DNA of 64,000 nucleotides from Rutidosis leptorrhynchoides (lineage: Eukaryota > Streptophyta > Magnoliopsida > Asterales > Asteraceae), in NCBI RefSeq assembly GCF_046630445.1, contig NC_092338.1, forward strand, positions 338,233,001 to 338,297,000. Reading direction: 5' to 3'. The notes below the pieces were generated by a model, which saw only the letters and a list, made by a program, of their open reading frames with translations, had not been told where the DNA came from and did no database searches. Below are positions 9,417 to 22,004 of the stretch, piece by piece (positions within the stretch are counted from its first letter, which is position 1; each line of letters begins with the position of its first letter). A program made the translations under genes and the position numbers.

Positions 9417-9778
9417 TGTTGGATATGTGAAGGATATCAAAACAACAAGAAAAGTGTGTTTTAGTGTTAAGGCGCGCAGTGGCTCATTAAGGTCATGGCT
9501 CAACACTTGGATTGAGGTTCGAAGGTTGCAATGCTGTCAGTTTCGAAATCATGCTTTAAGCCACGGCGCGGCTCCTCCAGCCGCGGCGCGACTCCTCTAG
9601 CCGCGGCACGGCTTAACCCTATCCGGGATCCTGACGAGAAAAAACGTTTTTCTTGCTCTTTAAGTTGTTTTCTTGTTATTTTATGCCTATATACACACGC
9701 TAATGTAACCTGTAAAAGTGTTTGGAGTTGGGATGTAACCACATGTTCTTGTTAGGGTCCGCTACCGAATTCCTAACA
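9417..9778 (+). repeat. 5' LTR of element L2
   Basis: Starts TGTTGGATATGTG and ends CCTAACA, followed after AG by a primer binding site. It contains a TATA-like CCTATATACACAC at about 9688-9700 and a GC-rich repeat at 9559-9614. The start is chosen by the TGTTGG motif and is less sure than the end. No second copy of this LTR lies in the window. Confidence 0.68.
9559..9614 (+). repeat. 20-bp GC-rich tandem repeat, 2.8 copies, in L2 LTR
   Basis: Units begin AGCCACGGCGCGGCTC, AGCCGCGGCGCGACTC and AGCCGCGGCACGGCTT at 9559, 9579 and 9599. The units are partly palindromic (CCGCGG) and stand out from AT-rich surroundings. Confidence 0.85.
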
Positions 9779-9780
9779 AG

Positions 9781-9792
9781 TGGTATCAAGAG
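9781..9792 (+). promoter_or_regulatory. primer binding site of L2 (initiator tRNA-Met type)
   Basis: TGGTATCAAGAGC two bases after the LTR end. It matches the usual plant TGGTATCAGAGC with one extra base. Confidence 0.75.
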
Positions 9793-11649
9793 CTAAAGGT
9801 TTGAAGATTGGGCACAATGGCGATTGAAAGCAGATATACGATTGGTTGATGATTCAGGTATCATCAAGAGAAGAAACGACGATTAGGTTTTTGTGTTTTG
9901 CAACATATATCAAGATTCAGAGATTTAGTTGATCGCAGTGAACTTAGGGTATGTCTATTTACCCAGTAAGTTGATCACATCAGAGTTTGTCTGATTCTGG
10001 AGGGTTATAATGTAATCGGGCGCACGGTTGCATTATGATGGTGATTTATTCGTGAAGGTTACGGAATCAAGGGGGTCGGTTTGATAGAGTTTGTTTGCAG
10101 AAAACACAAGAAGAGATTTTTTTGGAAGATCCGGGTGTCGGATCTGAGTTCTCGTTCTTCGCGATCCCGTGCGAAAGAACAATTGAACTTTCAAATTCGG
10201 AGTTCCAGGAGCCGTTGTAATAGAAAATTCAAAGCGGGTTCGTTAACCGTTGGATCGACTTGATCTTTTTTGTACGGATAGTAGACTTACTGGAATACCC
10301 GTGGTATAAATTTGAGGCGGATCTGACCGTTGGATCTTGAGATATGATTTTTACAATCTGGGAAGTTTTCAGGATGAAGTTTTTCGGGTTTGATGACGCG
10401 AGTGCGAGATAGTTTTTTCTCGGAAACTTTGGGCGATACGAGCTGGGTATTATAGGATGTTGGTTTGTTACATAAGCTCACGAGGGTGATTCTCTCAAGT
10501 TTGGGCAGTTTGGGTAACGAATGAATTACATCCGGGTTATTATCGACATTGGGAGTTATCGGGAAAGTTTGACACTTGCGGGTTTTGAAACGGGTCAACC
10601 AAAGTGACTGGTTGGATATTCTAGGTTATGTGAAATATAAGGGCGGGTTAGAGCTTCTCTCACTAAGAAGAATTGGTTGACGAAGGGTGTCAGATAGAAC
10701 GCGTTCGACCGGTGCTCAGGGTTTTGGGTAATGATTGTTTCAACAAACGAGCGGTTTCTTCGGGGTGACCAATTAGGAGTTCTTAAGTGATTTATGAAGT
10801 GGATAATCTTGTAAGTCCCAGAACTTGAGCTTTCAAGATATTGTTGAGAGTGTCGGGAACTCGGAGTGAGTTTGGGAACTGACGGAAGTATCGGGTAAGT
10901 GGGAGTTGGACGACTAGTGGGAGTTGTAGAGATGGTTGTGCAACATGTTTCTATGATTTTTTCACAGTGTTAGTGCATCGATTCCGGCTAGATATTCGGG
11001 TACTTATTTTACTCTCCAATGGTAAAGTATTTTGCAACTGATCGGGTAGTACGAAACAGATTCTTCTCGGGTAGCCGCGGTTTATTGTCTCATTCATACA
11101 GTGGGAGCGTGCTTGAGGTTGAGAAGATGGGTTCGTGAAATTCATAGAGTTATGAGGAAAGATCAGTGTACCAGTGTGAAAACGAAAGTTGAAAGTGTAG
11201 ATTTCAAGTCTGTGACTGCGTTCTCACTGAAGCCTTGATGAATAGTCTACAAGGGCATCTGTTAGATTTTCTGATTGTTGCGAAGGAAAATCAATGATAG
11301 ATGGAAATTATGTATGAGGGTGATCATTAACTTGTCGATGACAGGGTTGGGCGTGTCTAGAGTGATGTGTTGAGGCGGTTTTGTTTCCTGTTTTTTTAAA
11401 TCCTGTGTTTGAAGTCTCGCACACTTCAATGGTGGCGCAGAAATCGAGAGATGACCCAAACTAGCAACAAAGATTAGATTATTACTCAGGTGTTTGAGTG
11501 TCGGAAGTCTTCCTTCCCATGACGTAGAAGTGCGGCGTGTCCCGGGTGTTTATTCGACGGTGTTCAAATGGAGTATCATAATCGGGTAATCTAGAGTTGT
11601 TGTAGGTATTTAACATAATTGACAGATAAGTTGATTACGTTTTGGCGAG
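9793..11649 (+). mobile_element. internal region of L2, no coding capacity seen
   Basis: No gag or pol motif could be read in any frame, and ORFs do not exceed about 100 codons. The plus strand is rich in GGG/GGT. This fits a non-autonomous LTR element (LARD-like) or the untranslated part of a larger one. It stops abruptly at the LTR of G0 at 11650; the rest of L2, including its 3' LTR, is not in the window. Confidence 0.5.
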
Positions 11650-14499
11650 TATAACACCCCGTCAGAACACACTAACGGAACGTTAACTCTGGTCCCAGTG
11701 CTTGGCTTGACTTCTACGTAACAGCAATGTTCTACAGCGGAAGCAATTAATACCTGAGAAATAACACATAAAATGGGTCAACAATAATGTTGAGTGAATC
11801 TACAGATTTAAGTAAACAATACAGTATGTTTAAGAAACGATTTTTAGAAAACGTTTATTAGCAAAAGACCACCAAGGTTTAATATTAAAAGTTTGCAGAC
11901 AACATTTGTCAAGTTTTAGTCTGTTTGTGAACATCAATGTCAAGTTTCAGCTACGTATGACATTCAAAAATGTTTTATTTCTCCTGCTTGTAAAACACAA
12001 GTTTTAAGTAACCAATTGCAACGTATGAGATCACAAAGGTTTCATATTTAATATTTGTAGACAGCACTGTGTCCTGTTTCAAATGTTTGTAGACAATATC
12101 ATGTCAAGTTTCAAATGTTCGTAGACAATACCATGTCAAGTTTTATTTCTCTTGTTTGTAAACCACAGTTTTAAGTAATGTAAAATAGTATCTGAAAAAC
12201 ATTATTCAGAAAAATAGTTCATTTGCATTTGACCACGAGATTTCAATAAGCACAACTCAAATGTTGCAAAAATGTACATACATCCATGAGCACTTGAATA
12301 CTAGCATAAAGACCTGCGTATAGTTTACAACTACACTTATCCTTTACCCCGTATATCGTATACACTTGTTCGAGTGTACATATAGTTCAAAGTAAATGCA
12401 CCACAGTTATAGTAGGGTGAGGTTTGTCTAACCTAACGGATCATTCTAATTTGTGCTTACCCGAAGGTAATTAAAGTATTCAAGCTAGGGGCTTTGTGAA
12501 CAATAACTCAATATGTATAATAGTACTCGTGTCAAAAGTAAACGCATTTGTAATAACGTAAATGTAACCAGCGTGTATTCTCATCCCAAAAAATTTGTAA
12601 AAAGCGGGACTGTAGACTCACATTTAAAAAGCTCGGTATGAAAGTAAGCAGTAAGTTGCCTGTACGGACTATGGTTGAGTAATACAACCTAGATATACGT
12701 ATTTAGGTTGGTCAATAGTTGCATCTAATACAATAGATATTTCAGAGAGTAAGTTGTCCTATTGCTCAGACCGGCGCGTTTCAATGTAAAAGTTAACACA
12801 TAGTCAACTAGTTCATGCAAGTCAACAAAAGTCAATCAAGGTCAAACAAAAGTCAAACTTGGTCAAAGTGGTCAACCAAAGTCAACAACTTAATAGGTTC
12901 ATATCAATGTTTGTCAAATAATCAAACTTAGTTTATATCGTTCATTTCCAGTTTCAAGTTTTATCGATTACCGATTTCGTTGTCATACCGCATGTTAAGT
13001 AGTGTGCAACTAAGCCACATATGAACATATGACAATCAAGTTTCACTTATGACATGTTATTGATCAATATAAAATCTACATCCATTCACAAGTTCAAAGT
13101 TATGTCCCTAGCACAAAGCACATAATCGCATTCACAATACACATTGTACGAAATCATTATTAATCTGCACATCAGTTTTATATTTGGAATAAACAGAGCT
13201 AGGAGTTTGCAAATCAAGCAAGGTAGTGGCTAAATTTCAAGGACAAGCTAAAATACCACATATTAAAAGATGAGGTGATTTGGTTTAGCCAATTGGTACA
13301 GTTTATTCCGGCATGTCAGACGTTCTGTTTCAGTCCAATTCAGTAGTTATCAAATCTTTGGCCTTATTGTGCATGATGTAGTAGGCTAAAAGATTTGACA
13401 TAAACTATACTTTTGTTCCATAACACATATAGAGTAAATATCCAGAGTTTCAAGTCCGCAAACTATCCACAACTCAATTTATAGAGCTAAAGGTGCATAC
13501 TTAGCAGATTCGGACAAAATACAGGTAGTTGTTTTCGCACGCACATTACACAAGCTATACATATCCAATCATCACAAGGCCTAGATGAAAAGTTATCTAC
13601 AACATATGAATTTTACAGAAATGAAAATACTTGGTTCAAAAACACATATCAAATTGCTTTTAAAATCTATTTTAAGTTACCGATTAAACGAGTTTTACCA
13701 AGAACAATCATTTAGGCATAAAATGAGTTTTACGACTCCAAATAGCATGATATCTTAGTCCAAATGGAATGCTTTTAAATTATCTACACAATGGAAATCA
13801 GTTCATAACTCAATTCATTATCCATTTGTCCAGAATTTGGATTACATCATAGATTTGCAACAAAACTTCAATTAAATATGTCTTGCACATACGATAACGA
13901 AAATACGTAATTCCAAAGCCTAAAATTATTAGTTTTTCGAGAGAATTATGTGCAGTGTTTTTGGTTACTAGTATTTAGATTAAGGCCTAAAACCACACTA
14001 GTGACAAAGCAAAAGCCCAAAACAACAATTAATGGGTAAGGGGTGGGTCATTCGGCCGAACATGGCCCACAAGGGATTCCCGGCTCGTGTTGTACAATTT
14101 CGTGTACTCGTGGTCCGTTTCAAGTGCCGTTTAAACGTATAGAAATCCCGGAACGCTAAACCGATCGTTAAAACGCAACCAAGTAATCTAATTTACTAAA
14201 ACAATTAATAAATTAAATATTTTTCAAAGTTACTAATTATTAAAATAATTATTAAAATAAACCAGAGTGTTTTTGTTACTCGAAAGATATTTTATGCAGT
14301 TATTCAAACCGTTTCGTTTTTATCGTAATTCGTTATCCAAAATATGTTTTTCAATTAATATTAACCCATATTAATTCAAGTAACCCACCAAGGATCAAGT
14401 ATGCATTTAATACACTTAACACATATAAAGTCAAGCAATCACCGTTAAAATAATTTACAGTCAGTTAACGGAAGTGACAGAAAAAGTATGGTTGTTACA
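11650..14499 (-). repeat. 3' LTR of gypsy element G0 (minus strand)
   Basis: On the minus strand the LTR starts TGTAACAACC at 14499, right after the polypurine-like AACAGGTGGGTAA. It ends near 11650, where the plus strand reads TATAACACCCCGTC. The terminal base pair appears mutated from the expected TG. Several blocks match the LTR ends of G1 in reverse (for example the TTCCGCT...TACCTGAGAA block near 11740-11765). Length is about 2.85 kb. There are no genes. Confidence 0.8.
12802..12886 (-). promoter_or_regulatory. array of eight W-box motifs in the G0 LTR
   Basis: Eight copies of (A/G)GTCAA on the plus strand within about 85 bp read as TTGAC(C/T), the WRKY-factor W box, in the element's sense direction. 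This density is far above expectation and suggests a stress-responsive promoter or enhancer in the LTR. Confidence 0.6.
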
Positions 14500-14516
14500 T
14501 TACCCACCTGTTATTG

Positions 14517-14535
14517 AATATTTCGTCTCGAAATT
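14517..14535 (-). other. inverted repeat just after the G0 pol stop
   Basis: On the minus strand AAATTTCGAGACGAAATATT follows the stop codon at once and can form a short hairpin. The same structure is perfect in G1 (35258-35276) and G3 (28424-28442). Confidence 0.7.
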
Positions 14536-16216
14536 TTAGTGAACGTTCGCTGAAGTAGTTCCTTCCGGAAACACTTGCGGGTAATTTTGCTTCATCTGGT
14601 CTTCATGTTCCCACGTGAATTCGGGTCCTCTTCGTGCGTTCCACCGAACTTTAACGATAGGTATGTTGCTTTGCTTTAAGCGTTTGACCTCACGGTCCAT
14701 GATCTCAACGGGTTCTTCAACAAAATAAAGTTTGTAATTAATGCACAGTTCCTCTAAAGGAATCACCAAGTCCTCGTCGACTAGGCACTTTTTTAGGTTA
14801 GACACATGGAAAGTGTCATGTATTTCACTGAGTTCTTATGGCAGTTTCAATCTGTAAGGCACCGGTACAACCCTTTTAGTTATCTCGAATGGTCCAACAT
14901 ATCTAGGACTCAATTTACCTCATTTTTCGAACCGTACTACACCCTTCCAGGGTGATACTTTAAGCATGAACTTGGTGCCAACTTAGAATTCTAGAGGTCG
15001 CCTTCTAATATCAGCGTAGCTTTTTTGACAACTTCAAGCCGTTTTCAATCGTTCTTGGATCTGTACGATCTTCTCTATTGTCTCTTATATAATCCTAGGG
15101 ACTGTCATTTGACTATCCCCTAGTTCGCTTCAACATACGGGAGATCTACACTTTCTTCCGTACAATGCTTCGAAAGGTGCAGCCTTTATGCTCGTATGGT
15201 AGCTATTGTTGTAGGAGAACTCAGCTAGTGGTAAATACTTATCTCATCCGTTTTCGAAATCAATGACACATGCTCGCAACATGTCTTCTAGAGTTTGAAT
15301 GGTTCGTTCACTTTGGCCATCTGTATGGGGGTGATATGCTGTACTCATATCTAAACTAGTCCCCATTGCTTTCTGTAATGTTTGCTAGAATCTAGAAGTG
15401 AATCTGCTGTTGCGATCAGATATAATGGATACAGGAACTCCATGCTTAGAGATGACTTTCTTTATGTAAACATGTGCCAACTTCTCCAACTTGTCAGTTT
15501 CCCTTATTGGTAAGAAGTGTGTAGACTTAGTGAGACGATCTACTACAACCCAAGCAGTGTCTTAAACTCCCACGGTTTTTGGCAGTTTTGTGATGAAGTC
15601 CATTGTAATACATTCCCATTTCCATTGGGGAATTTCTGGTTGAGTCAGTAGCCCTTGATGGCTTCTGATGTTCAGCCTTGACCTTAGCACATGTCAAGCA
15701 TTTACCAACATAGGTAGCAATATCGGCTTTCAGATTTGAGCCACCAATACAGTGCCTTAAGATCTTGATACATTTTGTCGAATCCAGGGTGAATAAAGTA
15801 TCTTGACTTGTGTGCCTCATCTAGCACTAGTTCCCTTAGTCTGCCAAATTTCGGTACCCATATTTCATTAGCAAAGTAGTGAGTTCCATCATCTTTAATG
15901 ACAAACGTTTCATCTAGGCCCTTAAGTGATTCAGTAGTAATATTTTCTTGCGTCAAAGCCTCAAGTTGTGCATCGCGAATTCGAGAAGTAAGGTTCGTTC
16001 GGACAGTCATATTCAGCGCTCTAACTCGGAGAGGTTTAGCCTTTTCTTTCCTACTCAAGGCATCTGCAACAACATTAGCCTTGCCAGAATGGTAGCGAAT
16101 CTCACAGTCGTAGTCGTTCAATAGTTCTGCCCAATGTCTTTGTCTCATGTTGAGTTGTTTCTGATCAAAGATATGTTGCAAGCTCTTGCGATAGGTGAAA
16201 ATCGTAAACTTAGTAC
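14536..16216 (-). pseudogene. gypsy pol fragment of G0: RNase H, integrase, chromodomain-like end
   Basis: On the minus strand, from 16216 leftwards: the end of RNase H ([26 protein letters not shown]), the integrase zinc-binding region ([10 protein letters not shown] at about 15680), decayed integrase core, and a C-terminal module (PVEIMDREVKRLKQ, FTWEHEDQMKQNYP) ending at 14536, typical of Tekay/Del-type chromoviruses. It is broken by several frameshifts and stops, for example between the zinc-binding Trp and [10 protein letters not shown] near 15740. The upstream half of pol and gag are cut off by insertion of G1 at 16217 and should resume beyond the right end of the window. Confidence 0.88.
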
Positions 16217-19729
<3,513 letters not shown>

Positions 19730-19730
19730 G

Positions 19731-19748
19731 TTGGTATCCGAGCGTTGG
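19731..19748 (+). promoter_or_regulatory. primer binding site of G1
   Basis: TTGGTATCCGAGCGTTGG one base after the LTR, a variant of the initiator tRNA-Met site TGGTATCAGAGC. G2 has TTGGTATTCGAGCGTTGG. Confidence 0.8.
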
Positions 19749-19938
19749 TCTTAGAGAACCAAAAAATTGCATTACTGTGTCTTACCGAGTTTGTTAGGAT
19801 GCATTAGTGAGTCTGGACTTCGACCGTGTTTTCTTTAAAAACGATTGCTTAACACTTTTTGTTGGAAACTATATATTATTAACATGTAAATATTATGTGA
19901 TATATTAATCTCTTAACATGTTTGATATTGTGTGATAG

Positions 19939-20568
19939 ATGTCTACCTCTAGTACAAATCCCATCGACTCACCTAATAATAATGAAGAGTCGAATATATT
20001 TTGGGAAGATTCACAAATTCCTGAGGAAGAACCGGAAGAGGAGGAACTGGAAGAGGAGGAACCGGAAGAAGAGGAACCGGAAGAAGAAGAGGTTCCGGAG
20101 GAAGAAATATTAATAACTACAGAAAAACGGTTAAATAAAAGAAAATCCTTAACCAATGGACCAAAGTTAAATATGGTCAATGGTGTTTCCGCCGAGGAAG
20201 CAAAATATTGGGAAAATTACCAATTTTCCGATGAATCGGATCCCGATGAGGATTCCAATGATGTTATAGAAATTACCCCGACACAATTTAAAAAGGCAAA
20301 AGAAAATAATAAGGGAAAAGGCATAAAAATAGAAAAACCCGAATCCAACCCCGATGACCTCTATGTTAACATGAAATGTCCAGATGGAAAATACCGTCAA
20401 AACCCGTATTTCTTAAGTTTTAGCTATAACCTGGGAACATCTAAGCCACCGGGTCCTTCTAGATCATTTGTGAGAAGAACGGTTTGTATTAGGGGAGTAC
20501 CATATATCCCTAGGAAATTAGCGAAACAAACCAAGTCTGAAGAAGAAGAAACAAGTGAGTCGGAATAA
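19939..20568 (+). CDS. acidic accessory protein encoded upstream of gag in G1
   Basis: An intact ORF of 209 residues. Residues about 25-54 are almost pure Glu with Pro (EEEPEEEELEEEEPEEEE). Then come a basic patch (EKRLNKRK), an acidic serine-rich stretch (YQFSDESDPDEDSND), a Lys-rich segment (KKAKENNKGKGIKIEK), and a tail with PRKLAKQTK and EEEETSESE. No family is recognised and no membrane segment or zinc finger is seen; it looks largely disordered. G2 carries the same gene (59220-59819) with the ends best conserved. It starts right after TGTGATAG, which could also act as a splice acceptor. It lies between the primer binding site and the F-box gene, not the usual place for anything but gag. 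Function unknown; a chromatin- or histone-binding role is one guess from the acidic run. Confidence 0.75.
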   Translation: MSTSSTNPIDSPNNNEESNIFWEDSQIPEEEPEEEELEEEEPEEEEPEEEEVPEEEILITTEKRLNKRKSLTNGPKLNMVNGVSAEEAKYWENYQFSDESDPDEDSNDVIEITPTQFKKAKENNKGKGIKIEKPESNPDDLYVNMKCPDGKYRQNPYFLSFSYNLGTSKPPGPSRSFVRRTVCIRGVPYIPRKLAKQTKSEEEETSESE

Positions 20569-20710
20569 AGAGTTGTAATCATGCGGTGTAATATATGTAA
20601 TATAAGTATGCTTGTACTTTCTTGTTGTATGTAAAAAAAAATAAATAAAAAAAATAAATAAATTGCTTGTATTATTTGATAATTATATGTTATGAATCTA
20701 ATTCTCGTCT

Positions 20711-20731
20711 GTTTTACAGTATAAAAACACA
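20711..20731 (+). promoter_or_regulatory. splice acceptor or TATA-like signal before the F-box ORF
   Basis: GTTTTACAG followed directly by TATAAAAACACA, then the ATG. The same combination precedes the F-box ORF of G2 (59933-59957). It could be the 3' splice site of a subgenomic mRNA, or TATAAAA could be an internal promoter. Confidence 0.45.
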
Positions 20732-21424
20732 ATGGACGTTAAGGATAGACAACCAAAAATTTTAGAAGACCTACCCGGGGACATGATTGATGAAATCTCA
20801 TCTAAAGTCGGTCAGAATTGATCGGCACAATTATTTATGGCAAAATTAGTTTGTAGAACATTTGAAGAACATTCCAGGCATGCCTTAGTTTATAAAAGGC
20901 TTTCATTTGAAAGATGGGGTATATCACATTGGGGACACCGTAAGTTACGCCGTGTTTTCTTTAAAGCGTTAAATGCGGGGAACCCAAATGCAATTTTACG
21001 CTACGGGTTAAGAACCTATTTTGACTCAACATATCCCAACGTAGGACTTCGTGAGTTAGAAAGAGCTTCTAACATGCAACATAAAGAAGCATGTTATGCT
21101 TACGGGTTAGTGATGTTCGCTTCTCACCAAAGTGAGAAAAAGAACATCGGATTAGGACTTTTAAATAAAACCTTCCCACAAGTGACGGATTCAGTAGTTG
21201 GGGTGAGAAACAAGGTTTTTAGATTATTACGAGGCTGTTGGGCATTACGAAACCCTCGTCCCTTTGACGACGTTACAACATGCTGTCTTGTCAACGGCCA
21301 CAACGGTTATGTTCCACAAGACCAAGGATGGGAAGTAGTCTTAGTAAAACCAGAATGCATGACTTGTTTCTGGACTTATGAATTACGTGTCTTTATTGCT
21401 TTTGCTGAACGACTTGCGTATTAA
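20732..21424 (+). pseudogene. retrotransposon-borne F-box protein (At2g35280-like), G1 copy
   Basis: A 231-codon frame with one in-frame TGA at 20819-20821. The N-terminal 50 residues have the F-box pattern (ILEDLPGDMIDEI, then VCRTFEEHS). The middle has a Sel1/TPR-like stretch (ELERASNMQHKEACYAYGLV). The C-terminus carries CMTCFWTYELRVF, like the Cys-rich end of the plant At2g35280-like F-box family. F-box proteins bind SKP1 and bring a target to the SCF ubiquitin ligase. The stop falls inside the F-box, so this copy is probably dead unless translation restarts at a later ATG (such as 20837, which would lose most of the F-box). G2 has the same gene in the same place. The gene lies about 160 bp after the acidic ORF and 340 bp before gag. 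Confidence 0.8.
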
Positions 21425-21611
21425 CTAGAATTGTCTTCACAATTGTCTTGTATCAAAGTTATTGTGTGCTATATTTCATGCTATATGTATAATAGCGATA
21501 TTGTAAGTTTGTAAAATATTGTATAAAAGTTTGAACGCGAAATATTATTGTAATCAGTTTTTCATATAGAATTGTAGTAGTTGAATTGTATATTAGCTAC
21601 TAAGTATGAAC

Positions 21612-21627
21612 TTAACGGGTAGGTACT
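21612..21627 (+). promoter_or_regulatory. internal copy of the polypurine-tract junction in G1
   Basis: TTAACGGGTAGGTACT is identical over 16 nt to the polypurine tract/LTR junction at 35279-35294 and is followed by ACCCGAA, also found a few bases into the LTR. G2 has it at 60830-60845. It could be a second plus-strand priming site or the scar of an ancestral recombination. Confidence 0.6.
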
Positions 21628-21765
21628 ACCCGAATGGAAAATTATAAAACGCTAATATGAAGAAAAAGCTTTTATAAATAAGTTCATATTATGCTACGAA
21701 ATACTATTGACTACTCTTAATATTCTATATAATTAACTTAATTCTTTTGGCTATTTTTGAAGGAA

Positions 21766-22004
21766 ATGGCACCGACTACTCGTCTGAACTTGAACATGAG
21801 CGAGGAAGACTTTCGTGTTTTCCTTGCTGCGAACATAGCCGCAGTGCAGGCCGCAATGCAAAATAACAACAATAACTCTGGTTCTAGCAGTGGAACTAAT
21901 TTCACAAGAAATCGTGTAGGATGCTCCTACAAAGAATTCACTGCCTGCAAACCTTTGGAATTCGATGGAACCGAGGGTCCAATCGGATTAAAACGGTGGA
22001 CTGA
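21766..22004 (+). pseudogene. gag of G1, first part, interrupted by G3
   Basis: ATG at 21766 opens the capsid gene (MAPTTRLNLNMSEEDF, then CSYKEFTACKPLEFDGTEG). The frame is broken at 22005 by the LTR of G3 and resumes at 30930, after the ACTGA duplication. The start matches the intact start in G2 at 60981. Confidence 0.9.

Noticed and set aside
19905-20180. Ser-rich ORF on the minus strand
   Set aside because: Antisense shadow of the Glu-rich run of the acidic gene; same for 59186-59470.
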